Counted from the stretch's first letter, positions 1-5,476 are shown. The stretch: 5,580 nt of DNA from Campylobacteraceae bacterium (GCA_031290675.1 JAITNC010000209.1:1-5580); one strand, 5' to 3'. Notes: generated from the letters alone by a model not told the origin. A program made the numbers and translations.

Positions 1-87
1 ACTATCCACGCAGCAAATGAGAGATGCCATTTGTCGCACCTGTATGATTTGATAAAAGTATTTCAAGAGTTTATAGCAAAATTTTAA
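1..87 (+). CDS. dapE: Succinyl-diaminopimelate desuccinylase, C-terminal end (partial)
   Basis: Frame 1 is open from the window edge to a TAA at 85-87 and encodes the last 28 residues, beginning TIHAANERCHLSHLYDLIKV. The start TIHxxNE followed by a helical tail matches the C-terminal end of DapE, an M20-family di-zinc peptidase. DapE hydrolyses N-succinyl-LL-diaminopimelate to LL-diaminopimelate and succinate in the cytoplasm, on the lysine and peptidoglycan precursor pathway. The His in this motif (bases 7-9) corresponds to a zinc ligand in characterised DapE enzymes. The rest of the gene lies upstream of the window. Only 10 nt separate its stop from ridA, so the two are probably co-transcribed. 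Another M20 peptidase is possible from so short a tail, but TIH..NE favours DapE. Confidence 0.78.
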   Translation, partial: TIHAANERCHLSHLYDLIKVFQEFIAKF

Positions 88-97
88 AGGACAAAAG

Positions 98-469
98 ATG
101 AATACGATATCCACAAAAAACGCCCCACAAGCCATAGGACCCTACTCTCAAGCTATCGTTGCAAACGGGTTTATTTTCACATCAGGACAGATAGCACTAA
201 CCAAAGAAGGCACTTTTTTGGACGCTGATATCACAACGCAAAGCGAGCAGGTTTTGAAAAACCTCTCCGAGATACTAAATGCGGGCGGAAGCTCACTTGA
301 TAAGGTCGTGAAAACGACTATATTTTTGACCGATATCAACGACTTTGCGATAGTAAATGAGATATACTCCAAGGCTTTTGGCGTTCATAAACCCTCAAGA
401 AGCACCGTAGGCGTCAAATCGCTTCCCAAAAATGCTAAAGTTGAGATAGAAGCAGTAGCGCTTATTTAG
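98..469 (+). CDS. ridA: RidA family reactive intermediate/imine deaminase (YjgF/YER057c/UK114)
   Basis: This 123-residue protein is close to the usual family length of about 125-130. RidA proteins are small cytoplasmic trimers that hydrolyse reactive enamine/imine intermediates, such as 2-aminoacrylate released by PLP-dependent dehydratases, to 2-keto acids and ammonia, and so protect PLP enzymes. The N-terminal NAPQAIGPYSQA block, the ITSGQI-like block (TSGQIAL, 28-34) and the C-terminal signature PSRSTVGVKSLP then VEIEAVAL (99-122) are all present. Tyr16, Arg101 and Glu118 align with the residues that line the active site in deaminase-competent RidA proteins, so this is likely an active enzyme rather than a non-deaminase subgroup member. 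AAAGGA at 86-91 lies 6 nt before the ATG and overlaps the dapE stop. It is the second visible gene of the dapE-ridA-lipoprotein-amidotransferase run. I see no promoter in the 10-nt gap. Confidence 0.95.
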   Translation: MNTISTKNAPQAIGPYSQAIVANGFIFTSGQIALTKEGTFLDADITTQSEQVLKNLSEILNAGGSSLDKVVKTTIFLTDINDFAIVNEIYSKAFGVHKPSRSTVGVKSLPKNAKVEIEAVALI

Positions 470-498
470 GGCTTCAAAAATAAAATAAGGAGATAAAA

Positions 499-828
499 AT
501 GGTAAGCAAAATATTCAAAAAATCAGCCTTTATCATCGTAACTGCTTTGCTTTTAAGCGGCTGTACAGATAAAGCAGACAAAAATGCAGACAAAAACATC
601 GTGCGAGCAACCGTTACAGACGAAAATGGCGTTAGCTTAAATATCATCTTTGATAACGCTAAAGATACAGCCAATTTAACGCTTCCGGACAATACAACTA
701 TCCTTTTAAAAGGCGTTGCAATGGCATCTGGCATAAAATATGCAAATGATGAGTACGAGTACAGCGAATGGCACGGAGAGAGCGAACTAAAACGCGGAGA
801 TGAGATTATTTTCAAGACGCAAAAGTAA
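499..828 (+). CDS. Small lipoprotein resembling MliC/PliC-type c-type lysozyme inhibitors
   Basis: This 109-residue protein starts with a lipoprotein signal peptide: a basic n-region (MVSKIFKK), a hydrophobic stretch, then the lipobox LLSGC with Cys22 as the lipidation site. Residue +2 is Thr, not Asp, which by the E. coli rule fits outer-membrane sorting. A short Lys/Asp/Ala/Asn linker (23-33) follows. Residues 35-105 resemble the MliC fold: a strand pair with FDNAKDTANLTLP (51-63), then the characteristic ASGxxY (Ala76-Ser77-Gly78, Tyr81) and a Trp (91) before a final strand. In MliC/PliC proteins the loop around this Ser-Gly motif inserts into the lysozyme active-site cleft. Unlike many MliC proteins it has no Cys beyond the lipobox, so no disulfide is possible in the domain. 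AAGGAG at 487-492 sits 6 nt before the ATG. The family call is by motif recognition; binding of lysozyme is inferred. Confidence 0.68.
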   Translation: MVSKIFKKSAFIIVTALLLSGCTDKADKNADKNIVRATVTDENGVSLNIIFDNAKDTANLTLPDNTTILLKGVAMASGIKYANDEYEYSEWHGESELKRGDEIIFKTQK

Positions 829-848
829 CTTCTTTTAAGGGGGAGCAG

Positions 849-1553
849 ATGTTTGTCATCTTAAAGATGGGTGACACTATGAGAGAGTGCGCTAAAGTAT
901 ACGGGGATTTTGAGGATTGGACGCTAAAAGCTATGGATATCGCTCCAAACGAAGTAACTGTGATAAACCCAAAAAAACAGCAGCTTCCGGAACTTCAAAA
1001 CATCACAGGTATCATCATCACAGGCTCTCACGATATGGTTACCGACAGGACAAGCTGGCTGGAGGACTCCTCCGCTTGGCTTAGAGAATGTGCGCAAAAA
1101 GATATCCCAGTTTTGGGTGTATGTTTTGGACATCAACTCCTTGCGCAAGCTTTTGGCGGGCTGGTTGATAATAATATAGAAGGCCCCGAGATAGGCACTG
1201 TCGGTATAAATCTAAACGAAAACGCCGAAAATGACGCTCTCTTTGGGTATCTGCCGCAGACTTTTTTAGCCCACGAAACACATACACAGTCTGTTTTGCA
1301 GCTGCCGAAAAATGCGACTGTTTTGGCTTACAACTGTCACGATTTTTGCCAAGCGTTCAGGATAGGCAAAAACATTTGGGGCGTTCAGTTCCACCCCGAA
1401 CACGACACGGATATCATAAGAGAGTATGTACTAGCGCAAAGAGAACAGCTTGAAAACACTGTTGTAACTTTGAACGAGATTTGCGAAACGCCTTATGCGA
1501 ACAGTATCATCAAAAAGTTTGTACAACTTTGCAAAACAAAAGCTAAAAACTGA
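849..1553 (+). CDS. Class I glutamine amidotransferase (GMP synthase GATase-like, stand-alone)
   Basis: This 234-residue cytoplasmic protein consists of a single class I (triad) glutamine amidotransferase domain. The nucleophile elbow GVCFGHQ contains Cys92, and FHPE supplies His182 and Glu184, completing the Cys-His-Glu triad that hydrolyses glutamine and passes on ammonia. GDFEDW (19-24) and TGSHDMVTD (58-66) are typical of the free-standing COG0518 subgroup often labelled GMP synthase. There is no ATP-pyrophosphatase or GMP-binding domain here, so it is not GuaA. The ammonia acceptor is unknown, and a role as a gamma-glutamyl peptidase is also possible. The start at 849 has a purine-rich AAGGGGGAG at 837-845, and the N-terminus MFVILKMG begins the first strand of the domain; ATGs at codons 7 and 11 would cut into that strand. 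It lies 20 nt after the lipoprotein gene and is the last gene before a probable terminator. Confidence 0.85.
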   Translation: MFVILKMGDTMRECAKVYGDFEDWTLKAMDIAPNEVTVINPKKQQLPELQNITGIIITGSHDMVTDRTSWLEDSSAWLRECAQKDIPVLGVCFGHQLLAQAFGGLVDNNIEGPEIGTVGINLNENAENDALFGYLPQTFLAHETHTQSVLQLPKNATVLAYNCHDFCQAFRIGKNIWGVQFHPEHDTDIIREYVLAQREQLENTVVTLNEICETPYANSIIKKFVQLCKTKAKN

Positions 1554-1558
1554 TTTGA

Positions 1559-1595
1559 GTGTTGTAAAAAGTGGGTCTTTTCGTAACACATTTTT
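1559..1595 (+). terminator. Probable Rho-independent terminator after the dapE-ridA-GATase run
   Basis: Bases 1559-1571 and 1577-1589 form an RNA hairpin of about 13 positions. The outer GUGUU pairs with AACAC and the inner AAAAG with CUUUU. Between them lie two G-U wobbles and one A/C mismatch, and the loop is UGGGU. A five-T run (1591-1595) follows after a single base. It starts six bases past the amidotransferase stop, the right place to end that transcript and insulate it from mqo. The stem is AT-rich and imperfect, so efficiency is uncertain. Confidence 0.5.
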
Positions 1596-1630
1596 AAATT
1601 AACCTGTTCAACTGAAAATCTAAGCGTGTT

Positions 1631-1651
1631 TTTAATCAAAAGATGATTAAA
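1631..1651. promoter_or_regulatory. Operator-like dyad upstream of mqo
   Basis: A perfect 8-bp inverted repeat, TTTAATCA and TGATTAAA, is separated by 5 bp (AAAGA). It ends one base before the extended -10 of the proposed mqo promoter, covering roughly the -16 to -36 region. Its size and symmetry are typical of a dimeric transcription factor site. I cannot assign a regulator: it resembles neither a clean Fur box nor a clean CRP/FNR (TTGAT-N4-ATCAA) site. AT-rich dyads can occur by chance in this background. Confidence 0.4.
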
Positions 1652-1660
1652 TGTTATATA
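1652..1660 (+). promoter_or_regulatory. mqo: Candidate mqo promoter, extended -10 (TGTTATATA)
   Basis: TG-T-TATATA gives an extended -10 with hexamer 1655-1660, and transcription would begin near 1667, giving a leader of about 36 nt. No convincing -35 is seen, which fits the weak -35 conservation of sigma-70 promoters in Campylobacterota. If correct, an ATG at 1643 cannot be the mqo start, because it lies upstream of the transcript. Confidence 0.42.
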
Positions 1661-1690
1661 TCAAAAAGATACACAAATCTTTTTAACTCA

Positions 1691-1698
1691 AAAGGAAG
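1691..1698 (+). promoter_or_regulatory. mqo: Ribosome binding site that fixes the mqo start
   Basis: AAAGGAAG places its AGGA core 6 nt before the ATG at 1703. The in-frame ATG at 1643 has no comparable site and would add 20 residues (MIKCYISKRY...) absent, as far as I recall, from Mqo homologues. Confidence 0.8.
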
Positions 1699-1702
1699 CA
1701 GT

Positions 1703-3049
1703 ATGGCAGAAAAGCACTATGATGTTGTAATCGTCGGCGGAGGTATCTCAGGTTCGGCTCTCTTTTACACATTGGCAAGTTACTCTAACATAAAGTCTAT
1801 CGCTCTTATAGAAAAATACGATGGCTTGGCACGACTTAGTTCAAGCGGACGTGGAAATTCGCAGACGATTCACACTGGCGATATTGAAACTAACTATTCA
1901 CTCGCTAAAGCGACGCAGGTAAAGCGCACTGCAAATATGATAAGACGCTACTGCCTCCAGCACGGTTATGAAAACAAGTTTATGTTCGCTCACCAGAAAA
2001 TGGCAGTCGGCATAGGCGACAAAGAGGTAGAGTATATGAAAAAAAGATACGAAGAGTTCAAAGAGCTTTTCCCGTATCTTGAGGTTTATGACAAAGAAAA
2101 ATTGAAAGAGATTGAGCCAAATATCGTATTTGACGACAAAGGCGTTGAGCGCCCTGAAGATATCGTAGGCGTGGGCGTCAAAGACCAATACTCCACTATA
2201 GACTACGGCGCGATGACTGAAAGTTTGGTAGAAAACGCTCAAAAAGTGAAAAAGAAACAATGTGATGTATTTTTTAACTCACAAGTCAAAAGCATAAAAC
2301 AGCTTGGCAGCCAACACGTGTTACAAACAGTAACAGGCGATATATTTACGGCTGATTTTGTTGTCGTAGACGCCGGAGGACACTCTTTGTACCTCGCACA
2401 CTCTATGGGACACGGAAAAGATTTTGGTTGTTTGCCGATAGCCGGAAGTTACTATGTGACAAAGGGGCATTTTTTGAAAGGTAAAGTTTATATGGTACAA
2501 AATCCAAAACTTCCTTTTGCGGCTCTGCACGGCGACCCTGATGTATTGCTTGATATGGCGACGAGGTTTGGACCTACAGCGTTAGCGCTTCCTCTGCTTG
2601 AGAGATTTCACGGGCTTTCAACGCTGCCTCAATTTTTTAGAACTTTAAATCTTGACGGAAAAATACTAAAAATCCTTAAAGACTTGTTTGGGGACTCAGA
2701 TATTAGAAATTATATTCTTAGAAATTTTGTTTATGAGATTCCGCTTCTGAAAAAAAGTGCATTTTTGAAAGATATAAGACGACTTGTTCCGTCCTTGAAG
2801 CTTGAAGATATTGAGTACGCCAAAGGATTTGGCGGAGTAAGACCTCAAGTTTTGAACAAAATAGAGAAAAAATTGATGCTTGGCGAAGCCTCTATAAATC
2901 CGGGTACGGGCATATTGTTCAATATGACGCCAAGTCCGGGAGCTACGAGCTGCCTCGGCAATGCTGAGCGAGATGCGAAAATAGTCTGCGAGTATTTAAA
3001 AGCCACTTTTGACGCGAAAAAATTTATCGCCGACTTGGTAGATGAATAA
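1703..3049 (+). CDS. mqo: Malate:quinone oxidoreductase, Campylobacterota type (FAD-dependent)
   Basis: The 448-residue protein oxidises L-malate to oxaloacetate and passes electrons to the membrane quinone pool, replacing or supplementing NAD-dependent malate dehydrogenase. It is expected to be peripheral on the cytoplasmic face of the inner membrane. The N-terminal dinucleotide-binding motif VIVGGGISG (9-17) and the acidic Glu37 at the end of the second strand mark the FAD site. SSSGRGNSQTIHTGDIETNY just downstream, VYMVQNPKLPFAALHGDPD in the middle, GFGGVRPQVL, and the C-terminal NMTPSPGATSC (407-417) closely resemble, from memory, H. pylori HP0086, a distinctive lineage far from E. coli Mqo. 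Length also fits that protein (about 450). The start at 1703 is chosen over 1643 because of its RBS, the promoter position and homologue length. Its last codons overlap the next gene. Related 2-hydroxyacid oxidases are the main alternative for the substrate. Confidence 0.87.
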   Translation: MAEKHYDVVIVGGGISGSALFYTLASYSNIKSIALIEKYDGLARLSSSGRGNSQTIHTGDIETNYSLAKATQVKRTANMIRRYCLQHGYENKFMFAHQKMAVGIGDKEVEYMKKRYEEFKELFPYLEVYDKEKLKEIEPNIVFDDKGVERPEDIVGVGVKDQYSTIDYGAMTESLVENAQKVKKKQCDVFFNSQVKSIKQLGSQHVLQTVTGDIFTADFVVVDAGGHSLYLAHSMGHGKDFGCLPIAGSYYVTKGHFLKGKVYMVQNPKLPFAALHGDPDVLLDMATRFGPTALALPLLERFHGLSTLPQFFRTLNLDGKILKILKDLFGDSDIRNYILRNFVYEIPLLKKSAFLKDIRRLVPSLKLEDIEYAKGFGGVRPQVLNKIEKKLMLGEASINPGTGILFNMTPSPGATSCLGNAERDAKIVCEYLKATFDAKKFIADLVDE

Positions 3050-3737
3050 AGAAGCATCTTTAAATCTATACGCAAAGATAGAGCCTCTCATAGGTTTTTA
3101 TGACGATTATGAGAGGCTTTACGATATATACCTGAAAATCATCACATCTTTAAAACCGCAAAAGATTTTGGATTTTGGCTGCGGAAACGGGCGGCTTTCA
3201 CAGATACTGACAGCCAAAGGGTTTGACACGCTTGGCATTGACCTCAGCTCTGATATGATAGAGCGGGCTTTGCTTAGAGGCGTGAGAGCCAAACAAACCG
3301 ACATCAAAGAGCTTGAGGGAGAGTTTGACCTCATCATAGCCGCCGCTGATGTTTTGAACTATTTTGACGCTTTGACGCTTGATGATATCTTGCGCACAAT
3401 CTGTCAAAAACTCTCGCCAAAAGGCTTTTTGATAGCCGATATAAATACACTTCACGGATTTAGATATGTAGCTGAGGGGTTATTGGCCAAAGAGAGCGAG
3501 AGCGGTTTTTTGGTCGTAGACGCCAATTTTGAAGATAAAGAACTCACGACAAACTTCACATTTTTTGAAAAAAGCGGCGAGATGTACAAAAAAGAGGCGC
3601 AAACGATAACGCAATACTTTCACACGCTTGAATATTTCAAAAAAACAGACTATTTTACACTAAAACAGACGTTGAGCGTTTTTTTGTTTGATGATAAAAA
3701 TGCCGATAAAACGCTGATGCTCTTGCAAAAGAAATAG
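3042..3737 (+). CDS. Class I SAM-dependent methyltransferase, substrate unknown
   Basis: This 231-residue cytoplasmic protein has a Rossmann-type methyltransferase core. Motif I is ILDFGCGNGRLS (42-53), the glycine-rich SAM loop. GIDLSSDMI (65-73) provides Asp67 for the SAM ribose hydroxyls, TDI around Asp87 is the adenine-contact strand, and FDLIIAAADVLNYF (95-108) is the motif IV region. PKGFLIADINT (125-135) is the usual strand after the catalytic region. The C-terminal part (about 140-231) is rich in aromatic residues and carries no motif I can tie to a substrate; small-molecule methyltransferases of this build are common. The ATG lies inside the end of mqo, sharing ATGAATAA, and its upstream sequence has only a weak Shine-Dalgarno match, so translation is probably coupled to mqo. 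A long inverted repeat sits in its first codons (3082-3118). Confidence 0.85.
   Translation: MNKEASLNLYAKIEPLIGFYDDYERLYDIYLKIITSLKPQKILDFGCGNGRLSQILTAKGFDTLGIDLSSDMIERALLRGVRAKQTDIKELEGEFDLIIAAADVLNYFDALTLDDILRTICQKLSPKGFLIADINTLHGFRYVAEGLLAKESESGFLVVDANFEDKELTTNFTFFEKSGEMYKKEAQTITQYFHTLEYFKKTDYFTLKQTLSVFLFDDKNADKTLMLLQKK
3082..3118 (+). repeat. Perfect 11-bp inverted repeat near the start of the methyltransferase gene
   Basis: AGCCTCTCATA (3082-3092) and TATGAGAGGCT (3108-3118) are exact reverse complements around a 15-nt loop. Six of the eleven pairs are GC, strong for this AT-rich sequence, and the arms lie 33 nt after the mqo stop. In RNA this should form a stable stem-loop. Only a short UUU follows, so a classical terminator is doubtful; an mRNA-stability or attenuation role for the mqo-methyltransferase message is inference. 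Confidence 0.7.
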
Positions 3738-3793
3738 CAAATTACTCTATTTTAAGCAATTTACTAGTACTATCTTTGTCTTATTTGGCAATC

Positions 3794-3819
3794 ATTGCGC
3801 AATCAAAAAAGAGTATTAT
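3794..3819 (+). promoter_or_regulatory. pyk: Candidate pyruvate kinase promoter with overlapping palindrome
   Basis: TATTAT at 3814-3819 (or the shifted TATATT, 3817-3822) is a plausible -10, giving a start near 3826 and a leader of about 20 nt. A perfect 10-bp palindrome, ATTGCGCAAT (3794-3803), lies 10 bp upstream, where a -35 or regulator would sit. TTGGCA at 3785-3790 looks like a -35 but is 23 bp away, too far for this -10. The 108-bp gap after the methyltransferase shows no hairpin terminator. Confidence 0.4.
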
Positions 3820-3845
3820 ATTTTAAACAAAAAAGGAATTAAACA

Positions 3846-5294
3846 GTGGAAAAAAGAACAAAAATATTAGCTACAGTAGGGCCGTCAAGCGACTCAATAG
3901 AAATCCTAGAAGGGTTGATAAGAGCTGGCGTAAACGTCTTTCGTCTTAACTTCAGCCACGGCACTCACGAGTATCACTCTAAAACTTTCAACAATATAAA
4001 AGAGGCTGAGAAAAAGGTCGGCACAAGAGTCGGCGTTTTGCAGGATTTGTGCGGGCCAAAGATAAGGGTCGGCAAACTCAAATACGACTTTGAGTTGAAA
4101 CAAGACGACCTTATAGAGTTCCACATAGAGCAGTTAGAAGGCGAGAAAATAGCCGCCAACCGCTACAAGCTCAGCATAAATCAACCACGTATTTTATCGC
4201 TTCTAAAAGACGGCGAGCTTATCTATCTGTATGACGGAAATATCCAGACAAAAGTCGTAGAGATGAACGATAAATTTATCACGGCGAAAGTACACAATTT
4301 CGGCAAACTCTCCTCAAACAAAGGGGTCAATTTCCCGAACACAAAGATAAATATAGACGTCATCACGCAAAAAGATAAAGACGACCTTCTTTGGGGTGTG
4401 CAAAACAAAGTGGACTTTATAGCCATCTCTTTCGTGCAGAGAAAAGAGGATATTTTGTACGCCAAAAAACTCTTAAAAGAGCACGGCGGGGAGGCTCATG
4501 TATTTGCCAAGATAGAGAAATTTGACGCTGTTGAAAACATAGACGAGATATTGGAAGTGAGCGACGGCTTGATGGTGGCGAGGGGCGATTTGGGCATAGA
4601 AGTGCCTTATTATAAAGTGCCGAGTATCCAAAAAAGCATCATCAGAAAAGCCAACGCCGCCTCAAAACCCGTCATCACCGCCACGCAAATGCTTCTCTCT
4701 ATGGCAGAAAAAGAAACCGCCACGAGAGCTGAGATAAGCGATGTCGCAAACGCCGTACTAGACGGCACGGACGCCGTGATGTTGTCTGAAGAGAGCGCTA
4801 TCGGCAAAAACCCTATCAATGTCGTGGAAACGATGTCAAACACGATAAAAGAGGCGGAGAAAATATACCATTACAACAAGTTTTCAGACTTCTCCTTTTT
4901 TGACGAAACCGATGTGATAGCCTCCTCCACAGGACGCTTGGCTGAAAGACTTGACGTGAAAGCCATCATATCTATCACGGGTTCGGGCAAATCAGCCAAA
5001 AAAATGGCTCGCTACAGAATCAAAAACGACATTTACGCTATCTGCCACGATGAGAGAGTAGCACGCTCGCTCACCATAGCTTGGGGCATAGAACCTACAC
5101 TTGTCATAGAAAAATCAACCCTCAACGGAATGCTCGGCAGCACATTTACCAACGCCCTTAAAATGGGCTGGATTGACCACGAACACACGTATATATTGAC
5201 GGCAGGTTATCCGGCTGGAGTTGAAGGCAGCACGAACTTTATAAGAATTGTGAAGAAAAATGAGATAGATTATTTGGCGGGGCTAGAAGCGTAA
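3846..5294 (+). CDS. pyk: Pyruvate kinase
   Basis: This complete 482-residue enzyme matches the usual bacterial length (about 470-480). It transfers phosphate from PEP to ADP, giving pyruvate and ATP, normally as a cytoplasmic tetramer. The start is GTG: an in-frame TAA lies at 3840-3842, AAGGAA (3833-3838) is well placed, and the essential first strand TKILATVGPSS begins at residue 5. FRLNFSHG (32-39) carries the substrate Arg33 and Asn35/Ser37. The B domain covers roughly 73-170. The active-site signature FAKIEKFDAVENI holds Lys222 and Glu224, with Asp248 in ARGDLGIEVP as the second metal ligand, and ITATQML supplies Thr280. Residues 355-475 form the C-terminal allosteric domain, whose STGRLAE segment is present. 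LCGPKIRV (68-75) has Leu68, Lys72 and Val75, where potassium-dependent enzymes have Thr, Glu and Thr, so monovalent-cation independence is predicted. It appears to be transcribed alone and ends 10 nt before a palindromic element. Confidence 0.97.
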   Translation: MEKRTKILATVGPSSDSIEILEGLIRAGVNVFRLNFSHGTHEYHSKTFNNIKEAEKKVGTRVGVLQDLCGPKIRVGKLKYDFELKQDDLIEFHIEQLEGEKIAANRYKLSINQPRILSLLKDGELIYLYDGNIQTKVVEMNDKFITAKVHNFGKLSSNKGVNFPNTKINIDVITQKDKDDLLWGVQNKVDFIAISFVQRKEDILYAKKLLKEHGGEAHVFAKIEKFDAVENIDEILEVSDGLMVARGDLGIEVPYYKVPSIQKSIIRKANAASKPVITATQMLLSMAEKETATRAEISDVANAVLDGTDAVMLSEESAIGKNPINVVETMSNTIKEAEKIYHYNKFSDFSFFDETDVIASSTGRLAERLDVKAIISITGSGKSAKKMARYRIKNDIYAICHDERVARSLTIAWGIEPTLVIEKSTLNGMLGSTFTNALKMGWIDHEHTYILTAGYPAGVEGSTNFIRIVKKNEIDYLAGLEA

Positions 5295-5304
5295 TCCCCC
5301 CTCT

Positions 5305-5342
5305 CGTCATTGCGAGCCTGCACTAGCAGGCGTGGCAATCCA
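5305..5342 (+). repeat. Left hairpin unit of the palindromic element
   Basis: The unit folds on itself. GCCTGC (5316-5321) pairs with GCAGGC (5326-5331) around ACTA, and ATTGC (5309-5313) pairs with GCAAT (5335-5339) further out, across a small asymmetric internal loop. Confidence 0.8.
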
Positions 5343-5440
5343 TATGATAATGGCATAAAAAATAAATATTATACAAATATATAGTGATAAAAGTAATATT
5401 TTTTCAGTAATTTTTTGTAAAAAATGAACTAATAAATTAC

Positions 5441-5476
5441 TGGATTGCCACGCTTGAGTACAAGCTCGCAATGACG
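5441..5476 (-). repeat. Right hairpin unit of the palindromic element
   Basis: This is the inverted copy of the left unit, with both 12-nt flanks identical (5441-5452 and 5465-5476). Its centre differs but is again self-complementary: CTTG (5453-5456) pairs with CAAG (5461-5464), extended by G5452 with C5465, around a 4-nt loop. Confidence 0.8.

Larger units (their letters stand above)
5305..5476. mobile_element. MITE-like palindromic element with two inverted hairpin units
   Basis: Two copies of one unit face each other around an AT-rich core (5343-5440). Left unit 5305-5342: CGTCATTGCGAG, a 14-nt centre, CGTGGCAATCCA. Right unit 5441-5476, read on the minus strand: the same two 12-mers around a 12-nt centre. 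The terminal CGTCATTGCGAG and GTGGCAATCC sequences resemble a widespread class of short interspersed palindromic repeats in bacterial genomes that often pair as inverted copies. No transposase gene is present, so if mobile it depends on one elsewhere. I see no target-site duplication in the immediate flanks. Its closeness to the pyk stop could let the first hairpin protect or end the pyk transcript, but no T-run follows. Confidence 0.75.

Noticed and set aside
474..815. Minus-strand 113-residue open frame opposite the lipoprotein gene
   Set aside because: It is antisense to a well-supported lipoprotein gene with a lipobox and RBS; no family features and no RBS of its own were seen.
849..1553. 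Annotation as GMP synthase (guaA)
   Set aside because: Only the glutaminase domain is present; the ATP-pyrophosphatase and dimerisation domains of GuaA are missing at 234 residues.
1898..2260. Minus-strand 120-residue open frame inside mqo
   Set aside because: It is fully contained in a strongly supported enzyme gene; the aromatic-rich translation is typical of an antisense shadow.
2703..2726. Direct repeat TTAGAAATT twice, 15 nt apart, inside mqo
   Set aside because: It is in frame and simply encodes two similar (I/L)RN segments in the protein; no need for another explanation.
5343..5440. AT-rich dyads in the core of the palindromic element (AAAAAATA with TATTTTTT; TTTTTT-GT-AAAAAA)
   Set aside because: Runs of A and T in such AT-rich sequence readily give short dyads by chance; no separate terminator or RNA gene is supported.
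5295..5476. CRISPR-like array from the repeated CGTCATTGCGAG blocks
   Set aside because: There are only two copies, in inverted orientation, with self-complementary centres and no regular spacers.
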